Shown here: positions 1 to 11,600 of the stretch, in pieces
Numbering within the stretch: the first letter of the stretch is position 1
Layout: each line of letters opens with the position of its first letter
Source: Chiridota heheva
Taxonomy: Eukaryota > Echinodermata > Holothuroidea > Apodida > Chiridotidae
Assembly (NCBI GenBank): GCA_020152595.1
Contig: JAIGNY010001448.1
Coordinates: 694,001-758,000, forward strand
Reading direction: 5' to 3'
DNA: 64,000 bases
The notes under the pieces: generated by a model
Databases searched by the model: none
Seen by the model: the letters and a program-made list of their open reading frames with translations, nothing else
Told to the model about the DNA's origin: nothing
Made by a program: the position numbers and the translations under genes

Positions 1-639
1 AAATAGTGCAAAATTTTGCATAAAAAGCACTTATTTGACCCTTGATCTTTTGACCTCCATTTATTTTTTATTTTTGTTAAAATGTTAAACCCTACCCACC
101 TATGTAATTTGTAAAAATACCAAGTAATTTATTCAAAAGATACAGCCTTCACCAAAAAATTGCCGCATTTGATGTTTGACCTTTGTATCTCAAAACCTTG
201 GAGACAAAAGATCCGGGCCAGGGGTACCCTTCCACCAATTTTGGCTTATGTGTGTATTACAGTTTTAACTTACTGACCCCTAACCCCTAATATTAGGTCA
301 TCATATGAGACCCCCGGTGGGCCCATGAGCCCCCAAATAGCAAGGGGGGTTGTAATGTAGTGTAGAAGGTACAGGCATTTCTTTGCCTGTACAGCAAAGT
401 GACTACAATATCTTATCCCCACTTATATGTATATGTGGGTAATGAAATAATACTTTTGTTTTAACTCACAGGAAATGTTTATTGTATTTGAACTGCTGTG
501 CTTTAGAGTTACATGTTAGTTGCACAGAATATCTACTCCTCCTGAGGGGTTAAATAATGATGTTGTGAACAGACAAATGTCAAACTAAACAGGGTTGAAA
601 TTGAGGTTTTGCATCACTGGTGTGATATAAAAGGTGTTG
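1..639. other. intron, no feature recognised
   Basis: AT-rich intronic sequence upstream of the tandem repeat. No dynein-like exon or RNA gene is seen, so the window appears to start inside an intron. Confidence 0.6.
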
Positions 640-2060
640 GTGATGAATCTCTATCAAAAAGAAAGAATCCCTTCCTTTAATTACCTTCTTGCAACATATA
701 GTATCTATGGCGATAAGGTATTGTACTCACTTTTTTGGGTAGGTGGGTGTACACAATTTTGTATCGTGTGTACAGAGAAAACTACAAGCTATCATGTTGA
801 AACTTGGTGGGAGGGTGTAGGTGAGGTGAACTTGTGTCCCGCACAAGACCCGTCATATTCCTTACAGCTCAATAGGTCAGAGGTCAAATAATTGACTGAA
901 AATGGTACATTTTGTGTTGCGCTTTCTGGGATAAACGTAAGTGATATTGGGATGGTACTTGGTGGGTTGGTAAAAGGTAATGCAGGATTGTATCCTTTAC
1001 AAAATGGAACATGTCACTCAAAGGTCAGAGGTCAAATACTTAATTTAAAATGGTAAATTTTGGTCGATCGTGTGTTATGGAAAAACCGTAGGTGCAATTG
1101 GGTTGCTACTTGGTGGGTTGATGGAGGATGATGTAAAGTTGTGACATGTTGCTTACTGGTCAGAGGTCAAATAATAAAGCAAATTTTGTGCTGCATTTCT
1201 TTGGAAAAATATAATTGCTAAATTGAATTGATCCTCGGGTTGGGGTCCAGAGTTTGTTATTTGGTGGGTTGATAGAAGGTGATGTAGGGTTATGTTCCTT
1301 ACAAAATGGGACAGGTCATATAAATGTCAGAGGTCAAATAGTTAAATTAAAATGGTAAATTTTGGTCAGTCGTGTGTTATGGAAAAAATATAAGTGCAAT
1401 TGGGTCGTTACTTTGTGGCTTGATGAAGGATGATGTAAAGCTGTGTCTCAAAAATGATGTGACATGTCACTTCAAGGTTAAAGGTCAGAGGTCAAATAAT
1501 AATGGTAAATTTTGTGCTGAATTTCATTGAAAAACATAGTTGCTATTTTATTGATCCTTGATGGGTGTCCAGTTTGTTACTTGGTGGGATGGTGGAGGGT
1601 GATGTAAGATTATGTCTCACACATAATGGAAAATGTCATTTAAAAGTCAAAGGTCAGAGGTCAAATAATTGATTTAGAAATGGTAAATGTTGTGTTGCAC
1701 TTCCTGGGATAACCATAAGAGATATTGGGTACTTGGTGGATTTGTGGAAGGTGATACAGGGTATGTACTGCAAAAATTGGGACTGGTTATGTAAAGGTCA
1801 GAGGTCAAATAATTGATTTTAAATGGTAAATTTTGGCTGGTTGCCAGTTATGCAAATATCGCAAGCGCAATTGGGTTGTTACTTGCTTGGTTGATGAAGG
1901 ATGATGAAAGGTTGTCTCAAGAAAGATGAAATCCATCGCTTAAAAGTCAGAGGTCAAATCAATGTTACTTGCTGGATTGGGTGGAAGGGGATGTAGTGTT
2001 GTTTCTTGCATATAATGTCATTTAAAGGTCAAATGTCAGAGGTCAAGTAATTGATACGAA
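640..2060 (+). repeat. degenerate tandem repeat carrying nine AGGTCA-type DR1 motifs
   Basis: Intronic DNA made of diverged units of about 90-170 bp. Each contains a TGGTGGGTTGATGGAGGATG-like stretch and ends in RNGTCAGAGGTCAAAT. The direct repeat AGGTCA-G-AGGTCA is perfect at 874, 1,022, 1,482, 1,651 and 1,795. It has one or two changes at 1,157, 1,324, 1,944 and 2,033. The spacing fits an old minisatellite. Whether the motif binds any nuclear receptor is unknown. Confidence 0.75.
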
Positions 2061-2572
2061 ATGATCTAAGTTATGTAATGTTTCCTGGAAAAACATTCGA
2101 TCATTTTACAAATTATATGTGGCAGAGGTGATAAGGTCAGCAATACTGTGGATTGACCTTTTGTTTGCTATGTTGTAACTGCAGAAGTCCCAAGGTTGCC
2201 CTGAATGTTTAGGTTCATACCCTACCTGAAGCATGAAGTTCAAATGTGTATTCCCACAAAAGATAAATGATTTTATTTACAATGTTTAAGGAGATCTCAA
2301 TCAAAAAAGTGAGGGTGTAATTTGTGCTAAATCAAGAGAACTTTGATATAACACAGGTCTAATTTTTGATACTCATGCTGTTGAATTATTCATTAGAGAT
2401 GATTATGATTAACATAAACAACAGTGTCAAATGGTTTTCACTATCATCACATGCATGAAAAGTGTGTTTGCATCTACTTGATATTCAGGAAACATTCGCC
2501 CTCACTTTCTGGCCACCTCTTGTTTGCCTTTATCATTTGATAAATGCATTGTATGTAATCGGTTTTTTCTAG

Positions 2573-2684
2573 ATGGATATGTCAGATGGAAGGCTCACAA
2601 CTGATGAGGGAATCTGCCAGTGATCCTAACTTCATGAGGAACATGGAGAGGGCCATAAGAGTTGGGGAACCTTTTCTTTTGGAG
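2573..2684 (+). CDS. dynein exon 1 of window (AAA5)
   Basis: The acceptor is TTTTTTCTAG and the donor GAG|GTACAT. The exon opens in codon phase 1 and encodes W-I-C-Q-M-E, then [20 protein letters not shown], the AAA5 segment that follows the conserved DPQ.QA motif, which must sit in the preceding exon outside the window. It ends in phase 0. Confidence 0.88.
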
Positions 2685-5600
2685 GTACATTACCATTGGT
2701 CTGTAGATTATCTTTCCTAAGGTTTTTCAAAGAAATGTATATTCCCATATTGTGTTTAATTCATCTTTGTGATATAAGGACAGTACCGGACCTTATGTGG
2801 TTAATTGATACTCCTCCATTCTCTGTAGGTTTCGAGAGAACTGATAAAAATCTTAATTATAACTATTTTCCCCAGTAATTATGAATATGTATTCATGAAT
2901 ATTGTGATCAAAATTAAGTAATTTGTTGGCTTTCTCTTGTAAACAGAAGTTTCTTTTAGCTAATTCACAAAATTCTAAAGTGACTTTTCACAAGAGCTGT
3001 GATTTACTTTTAATAGTAAATATTGTAAACACAGATGAGTATGATACAGACTTATGAAAAGAGAACATAATTCAATATGCCAGACCTTGAAATGCCAGAA
3101 ATGTTCGATCCAGACTATATTATATACCTACTTTGCATACAGAATGTGACAGAAGTTCTTGACCCATCTCTGACCCCTATTCTAATGAAGGACTTCTACC
3201 GTCGTGGTGGACAAGACCTGATTAAGCTAGGGGATACAGAATTTGAGTACAATCATAATTTCAGGTAAGAACTTGTACATATGGCATTTTGTTTTCTATT
3301 ACTTTAGTTGTAGTGATGATGTTTGAAGAAAAAAAAAATTGAACAAGAAAAAGGTGCTTGATATGTCTAGTTTTGTCTTAAATGTTCTAGTGTTGATCTG
3401 TGTAAGATGCTCATTCCTAGCAGCCAGAAAAGGATTACAGTATTTGACATATTAAGCACCCCTGCTCTAATAAGCGCCCACCCAAAATTGTTTGACTGAT
3501 AACATAATTTATTTTGATTAATTTAAAGACTGAAAATATGTTTTGTTACATTACTTTCTTATTTTGTGTCTGACGCTCATGATGTTTTTGCAGTGATTAT
3601 ATTGTGGGGCTAGTATAGAAACAGTTAACACAATGCAGTTCGAATAGCACAGTATTAGCGCCTCGAAGCATGGGCGCTTATTAGAAAGAAAATTTGGGCC
3701 TAAAAAGTGGTGCAGTTCTATTTTCCTGGGTGCTTATTATGTCAAATACGGTACCTATTTCTCACAAATGTGAAAGCTCATTCATGTCTTATTATTTAAA
3801 AGTTTTCCTGTTTGATGTATATTTCCAATATATAATTTTCTGAATAAGACATAGTTTGGAGGTGGGAAGAGGAGGGAAAGGGGGAGCATGATGGGGGGAT
3901 GAAGATGATGGGGGGTATTAACTCACTTATTGTACAAGATTGTATGTGCTTGCCATTGTCATTCATTATCACCACTTCAAACAAACTTTTTTTTTTGTTC
4001 CTTAGAATTACGGCACTATGTTTCATTTAATTCTTACTTTTACATAATCAACTAAGTACTTTGACATGTGGATTGTGAATGTTCAGCGAGTGATTAACTT
4101 AATTTTCCTATCAAAATAACTAATGAGTCATTCCAAATGATGTTTACATAGTTCTTCCACCATGCTCAGGTAAATTTATTCCCATTTTTTTTTTTGGTAT
4201 CATCATTGAATTAAAATATTAGGTCTAAGTATGGAGTTATGTCTAAGTCATTCTCGATTAACATTATGCATTGATCTTTACCAAGCAATTTGATGATAAT
4301 TCAACATGTGTGGCTCATTACAGGTTATATATGACTACCAGCATACCCAACCCACACTTCTTGCCAGCTGTGTGTATCCGTGTCACCCTCATCAACTTCA
4401 CAGTAACCTTTGACGGTCTTCAGGACCAGCTTCTCTCAACCGTGGTGCAACAGGTTTGCAGATATTTTGATTGTAGGACTTTGAACTTTTCCTTGGAAAA
4501 GCTTTGATCATATTCTAATGGGGTCTGTATTGTTGCATGATTGAATAGTTCTTTTGTATGGACTAGAAGTGATGTTATTATGGTTATATGGAAGATTGAA
4601 TCAAGTATTCAATTACCAGTTTGATGGTAAGTGTATCAATAGATAATTATTTGAAAAACAATTTAGAATAAGTCTCTAAATGAAAGCAGCTCCTTCTAAT
4701 TTATTTTCATTCCACATTTCACAAACAATAAATCTTTGTTTTTCCATGCATTGTAATTCTGAAGTTACTAATGTGTACACAATTGTACTTTTCATAGGAA
4801 CAACCTGTACTAGAGAAACAAAGGGGTGAATTGTTGGAGAGCATTGCTAGAGATCTTACTTTGCTAAGAGATTTAGAGGATAAATCTCTTAGTTTGCTAC
4901 AGAAATCTGAAGGTAAGGGATTCTCATATTTGCCACGGTTTCATACAAGACCATAGTTTTAGATGAACAATTTGTAAGGATATATGGGTTTTTAAATTAG
5001 TACTTTTTGAGCAGCAACAGCAATTATTGTAGTACAGTATATACATATTTTGAAATTCCAACATGTAAAAAAGTGTGTGAATTTGATTGGTTCTTCCTTT
5101 CTACCTCCCATAATATAATTGTTGACATAAGTGTCAACTGAAACTCTGTTATTCAAACCTCTGAGTTTCAGCTGTTGATTGTATATAAAGATGATAATAA
5201 TTCAGCACCATACCTTTATTAATATTTTTCTTAAGACTGAAAATAGGTGTGAAAATCCTACTCTTTTGTATACAGTCCTCAGTTGAGGGATTTGAGAGGG
5301 ATTACTGAGACTTGCTTTTGTATACAGTCCTCAGTTGAGGGATTTGAGAGGGATTACTGAGACTTGCTTTTGTATACAGTCCTCAGTTGAGGGATTTTAG
5401 AGGGATTACTGAGACTTGCTTTTGTATACAGTCCTCAGTTGAGGGATTTGAGAGGGATTACTGAGACTTGCTTTTGTATACAGTCCTCAGTTGAGGGATT
5501 TTAGAGGGATTACTGAGACTTGCTTTTGTATACAGTCCTCAGTTGAGGGATTTTAGAGGGATTACTGAGACTTGCTTTTGTATACAGTCCTCAGTTGAGG

Positions 5601-8600
5601 GATTTTAGAGGATTACTGAGACTTGCTTTTGTATACAGTCCTCAGTTGAGGGATTTGAGAGGGATTACTGAGACTTGCTTTTGTATACAGTCCTCAGTTG
5701 AGGGATTTTAGAGGGATTACTGAGACTTGCTTAATTAAACTTGTTGTTACTGAACTAAAAGCTAGATGTTATAATGCTGACATGCATAGTCTGAGACTTG
5801 CTTAATTAAACTTGTTGTTACTGAACTAAAAGCTAGATGTTATAATGCTGACATGCATAGTCTGAGACTTGCTTAATTAAACTTGTTGTTACTGAACTAA
5901 AAGCTAGATGTTATAATGCTGACATGCATAGTCTGAGACTTGCTTAATTAAACTTGTTGTTACTGAACTAAAAGCTAGATGTTATAATGCTGACATGCAT
6001 AGTCTGAGACTTGCTTAATTAAACTTGTTGTTACTGAACTAAAAGCTAGATGTTATAATGCTGACATGCATAGTCTGAGACTTGCTTAATTAAACTTGTT
6101 GTTACTGAACTAAAAGCTAGATGTTATAATGCTGACATGCATAGTCTGAGACTTGCTTAATTAAACTTGTTGTTACTGAACTAAAAGCTAGATGTTATAA
6201 TGCTGACATGCATAGTCTGAGACTTGCTTAATTAAACTTGTTGTTACTGAACTAAAAGCTAGATGTTATAATGCTGACATGCATAGTTTTGCAACAGGCA
6301 ACATCTTGATTGTGCACTCCACTTTCTGGACTACCATTTATGAACCTTTGTTAATATATGTAAGGTGTATTTTGTGTTGAAAATTGTATCAGGAATATAC
6401 TATTTATGCATTCATGTATAGCATTGATGTATTTTGTTTCCATTGTTTAATTTTCTTATTCTTGAAATTCCTAGGCCACATATTGGATGATCAAGATCTT
6501 GTAGACACTCTCCAGCAAAGCAAAACAATGTCCGCCGAGATTGGAGTTAGAGTTACAGAGTCTGCAGAAACTCAGCAGAAGATTGAGCAAGCTAGAAAGA
6601 AGTATCTGCCTGTAAGCTCAAGATTATTTTTTCAATGATTATCTCACTTTTTACCATAACTTATTTCTTGGTATTTTTGGTTATATTGTTTATCTGCAAT
6701 AGAATTCTTCAACATATGTACTCAATTACCCTCAACCATTTTGACACCTGTTTCACAAGTCACCAGATACTCAGAACCCTTGCAAAGCTTCTCCTCAAAT
6801 TCAGAGGATTTTTCTCTCTCCAGGTTATGAAATAGTTGATAGCATGTCTCCATTTTGTTTTTATTCAGGTTGCTACCAGAGGTGCCGTTCTGTATTTTGT
6901 GCTGGCAGACCTAGCCACCATAGATGTAATGTACCAGTTCTCCTTAGGGTGGTTCCAAGACATGTTCCGTTCATGCATCAACCTATCAGTGAACAGAGTT
7001 CAGTCAAGACCCGGATCAGGAGGAACTCCCAGCAGACCACTGTCTGGTAGCATCCGCCCCTCCACCGCCAGAAACAGCCCGGACTTAATCAGAAATATGA
7101 TCGGAGAGTCTCATGGCAGAAACTCACCTTCTGGAAGTATGACAGGAAAAGGGAAAGGTGCTCTGAAAGGTCATGAGTTGACACAACATATGGAGAACAT
7201 GGTGGATAATCTTACTGAAAGCATCTACAGGTGGGACAAAGAAACAATAACATGAGGAAATATTAATGATAAGAATGGCTAATGTAATTCATTAGATGAC
7301 TATGAACATTTTGAATTGTATATATTATATGTCTTACGTTCATTGTGTATGTCTCAATGAACAAGTGTTAGTTGCATGCAAGGAATATTTTCTTATATTT
7401 GTTTTTTTTCATGGAATAGAGTGTTCAGTTTTATGTACCTGTATGTGCTGATAAAATATAGTTAAAGCCTTAAGCCATTAAATTTGTTTCTTTGAAAATA
7501 GTAACTTGTGATTTTCCTTTTAATAAAAAAAAAAAGATGAATTAAATTTGTATATTTTCCATATGACCTCTGTTGGTCTTATAATGAAAATCATTTTCTT
7601 TTAGGGTTGTATCCAAGGCCTTGTTTGCCCATCATCAACTGGTCTTTTCATTCATGCTGTGCTCCAGTATCATGAGGTCGAATGCCACAGCTGGTCAAGT
7701 GGTCGGTCAAATGGGACAAATATCAGAAACAGACTGGCAGATATTTCTCCAAGGACAGGTTAGTGTCAGCACATTCATAACACACTCTAGGTTACATCTA
7801 CCTAGATATGTGTTTGAAATGCTATTTTCTGTGTCTTTAGAATATAATGCAGCCGCTAAGCTTGCCCTTAACCTCCTCCCTACCCCTTTTCCCAAAACCC
7901 TCTCTGACATCAAACCGCTTATCGCTTCCCTTGTTCGTGACCGCTGGCAAACCTCATGGAACTCCCAAATTGATAACAAACTCCATGTCATCCAGCCCAC
8001 AATCCTGATCAAATCCACCATCAACAACCTCTCTCGTATCAACAACGTTCATATTATCCGTCTTAGAACTGATCACACCCACCTCACTCACTCCCACCTC
8101 CTCATTGGTTCCCCCCAACCCCTCTGTAACAATTGCCACTGCATCCTCAATATCCATCACGTTCTCCTTGCTTGCCCCCTGTACAACCTTCCCAGAGCTT
8201 CCCTTGCTCCCCACAACTCAATTGCTGAGTTCTTCCAGAAAAATCCTCCAGATGAAATTATCTCCTTCTTTCATCATGCTTCCCTCTACAACCATATTTA
8301 ATTCTCCTCTTCCACCCCCTTTCTACTTTGTTTTTGTTTCACCCATGCACTTCTCTCAATCACAGCTTTCTGACCTTTCTTCTTGAATTTCTCTTGTTCT
8401 CCCCCTGTTTTCTTTCCTTCCTACCTCTATAATGATTTGACCTCTCAGGCACAATTTGACCCTCGTTGTTGTAGTGCTGTTAAGACCTCATCAAACAAAC
8501 AAAACAAACAAACATATCTGAACTTGAAGTTAAAGAAAATTAACAATTCTTCATATTTAGTGCCAACATATTTTTTTTCTTGCAGTAACTACATAGATGT

Positions 8601-11600
8601 CTGATATCACAATAACTCTATAGAACTGATTTTTAAAAATCCTAAAAGCCTTTGAAAAGCTTTCATTGTTTTCCCCCTTTTTTCATTGATTCACTTGTTT
8701 TCCAAATTTGTTTAGAAATTTGTTTAGAAATTGCAGTGTTTTCATGTGAAGAAATATCACAAATAGAAAGATTCACAAATTTGGTTTGAATGTTTGAACT
8801 GATATGACCCCTTGGTAGTCTGAAGGTTTCTCTGTTCATAAAGATTGGACACACTGTACAGAAATAAGAGCTTGCCATGTATTATCTAGTTAATTTCTTA
8901 ATTGATTCCACTCATTGTTTATCCATTCGAGAAATTAATCAAATATGGCACATGTTTTTACTGTAATGAAAATAGGATTAGAGAATCCTTTAAAAGATAT
9001 TAATTTTGCTTATATTCAATCAATTTACCCAGGTCTTAACAGAAATGGTAGATGAGGAAATACTCCAGAAACATGATGGCCTCACCCCACTTCAGAGGTT
9101 AGAAGGTCAATCCAGACTTGGCAGTGCTAAAGACCAATCACGACCGACGTCTACAGCATCATCCATGATGAAATACCAACCCAATGGTGCTGGAGACGTC
9201 ACATCCAAGCCACCAAGGTGGATACCAGATAAAGCATGGAAGCAGTGTCAGTACCTCTCAGCTACACTGGAAGCGTTCAAGGGTGTGTGTATGTACATCT
9301 TGAACTGTACTGACCAATGGACATCATTTGCAAAGGTCGAGGATCCTTATAAGTTGATGCAGAAGAAATATGTGATCATAGAGGATGCTGGTGAGAGCTC
9401 TGTTGTGTGCTTTATAAAGTAGCATTATTGGAAATTATTAGGAATATGACTGCTTTCTGTTGGTTGTGGAACTTCAATTCCATTACCTTCAAAACCAGTG
9501 CAGTTGTATATGTGCCTAAGAATATGAAAACAGACGTGGTAAAAGTATAAGAGATAGAATAAATCATTGAAAATTAGAGAATTGAAATGGTGTAAGTTAT
9601 TTAACAATTATTTACTTAAATTTCCCTGGAAGTTGTATAGGTTAAATTGTTTGCGCTATTGAGTAGAATGAATAGCTATGATGTTGGAAGAGTGTTTAGG
9701 ATGAGAATTGTAGGTTCATTTCTCAGTGTACTCAATTCATTGTTAAAAGGTGAATGGCTTTTTGTAAAGGGGAGTAAGAGTTTGGCAGCCATATTTGCTC
9801 AATGAATGCAAGATTAGATGACTTCAAATGGTTAAATGTACTAGAGGTCACATTCCACCATTTTGATTGAGGGATCTTTAAAATTCCCAGCAGTCCTGAG
9901 TAACACTTCTTAAGTGTAAATCAGTATGAAGATGGATGACTTTTCTGAAGGGCACGTTTAAGTCATATCATACAGGTGTCTAATGACTTTCATCAGTAAA
10001 CACCAGTACCTCAAATTTTGTATGAAAACAATCCCAATATGCAAAACTTATTCATGATTAATGCATAAATACATTACACATACATTTCTCTTGATTTTTT
10101 TCTCATCAGATTCTTCCAAGTCATTGGGAAGTCCTTTCAACTGGGAGGCGATCCGGCCATTTGATCGCCTGCTCCTGATCAAGGTTCTACGTCCAGATGC
10201 ACTGGTGGCAGCAGTTAGGTCATTTGTGGATGGCCTGATGGGAGCCAAGTTCCTGTCATCTGGAGATTTTGATCTGAGGGAGATATTTGAGGAATCAAGT
10301 GCAAAACATCCCTTGATCTTCATATTGTCACCAGGTGTGTATTGAAAAGCATAAGTCATAGGCAAGAGTATGATCATTACTTGGAATGAACCCTAGAGAA
10401 GGGTGTATGGTCAGACATTGACACTAGCATGTGATGTATAGTTAGTGACCTGAATTTCAACCACCGCTGAATTTCAACCACCCCTGAATTTCAACCACCC
10501 CTGAATTTCAACCACCCCTGAATTTCAACCACCCCTGAATTTCAACCACCTCTGAATTTAGACCACTCCTAAATTTCAACCACCCCTGAATTTCAACCAC
10601 CCCTGAATTTCAACCACCCCTGAATTTTAACCACCCATGAATTTAAACCACCCCTGATGTTACCCACCTTAGCAAAGTTTGATAAAATTGTAACAATTAC
10701 CAATTGTTATTTAAACTCCATTTTCACTAGATGCCTAATAAGTTGATTGTGCAGTTTAAAATAACAATTTATTGAAGTTTACTCTGACCAGTACCAATGA
10801 TCAGCAGTATACTTTTTACTGTATACCTGCTGGGTAATTAGACGTGTTTAACACATGGTGGTTGAGATTTGGGTCAATCCAGGAATGTTAGAATGGACCA
10901 AAAGTTTTCAAAACTGTGATATATTTTTACCAAGAATTCAACAAAGTGACACCACATATTTTGAATCAATCATTACACATTGTTAAGGAGGAGGGGGGAA
11001 TAAGTTGGAATATTGATGAGTCAATGTTGTATTTTCATTTTGAAAAAAATTGCAGACAATTTGTTCTAAGTGGTTGAAATTTGGAAGTACTATCCTACTA
11101 ACAGTATCAAGGGTTATATATGTTATTGTCAAATTATGCTTCAATTAATTCCCCTGTAAAGATGCCTGTTCATGTTTTAATGTTTGATCATTGTAGGTGT
11201 GGATCCAACCACTCAACTGATGAGGTTTGCCAAGGACCAGAGAGGAAGCACCCTGCATGTGGACATGATCTCCCTTGGGAGAGGACAGGGTCCTAAGGCA
11301 GAGGAATTAATTGCTAAAGCTCAAATTCTGAAGGGAAGATGGGTGTTTCTACAGAATTGTCATTTAGCGGCTAGCTTCATGCCTCGCCTGGAGACTATTG
11401 TGGAAGGGTAAGTTTAGTTTGCTTAAAAATATTGCTGACATCAAAGCCGCTTATTATTTCCCATGTCTGTCACCTCTGGCAATTAAATTGGATCACCCAC
11501 ACTGACAGCAAACTCCACAACATTCAGCCTTCCATTCTCAACAACCCCACTTCCCACAACCTCTCGTAAAGACCCAGTCTACATCACTCACCTCAGAATA

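Noticed and set aside
634..891. 85-codon open frame near the window start
   Set aside because: Overlaps the degenerate tandem repeat, no dynein similarity, no splice context.
874..2045. CRISPR-like array because of evenly spaced short repeats
   Set aside because: Spacing varies from 89 to 169 bp, the whole unit is repeated and not only a short motif, and the DNA is an animal intron.
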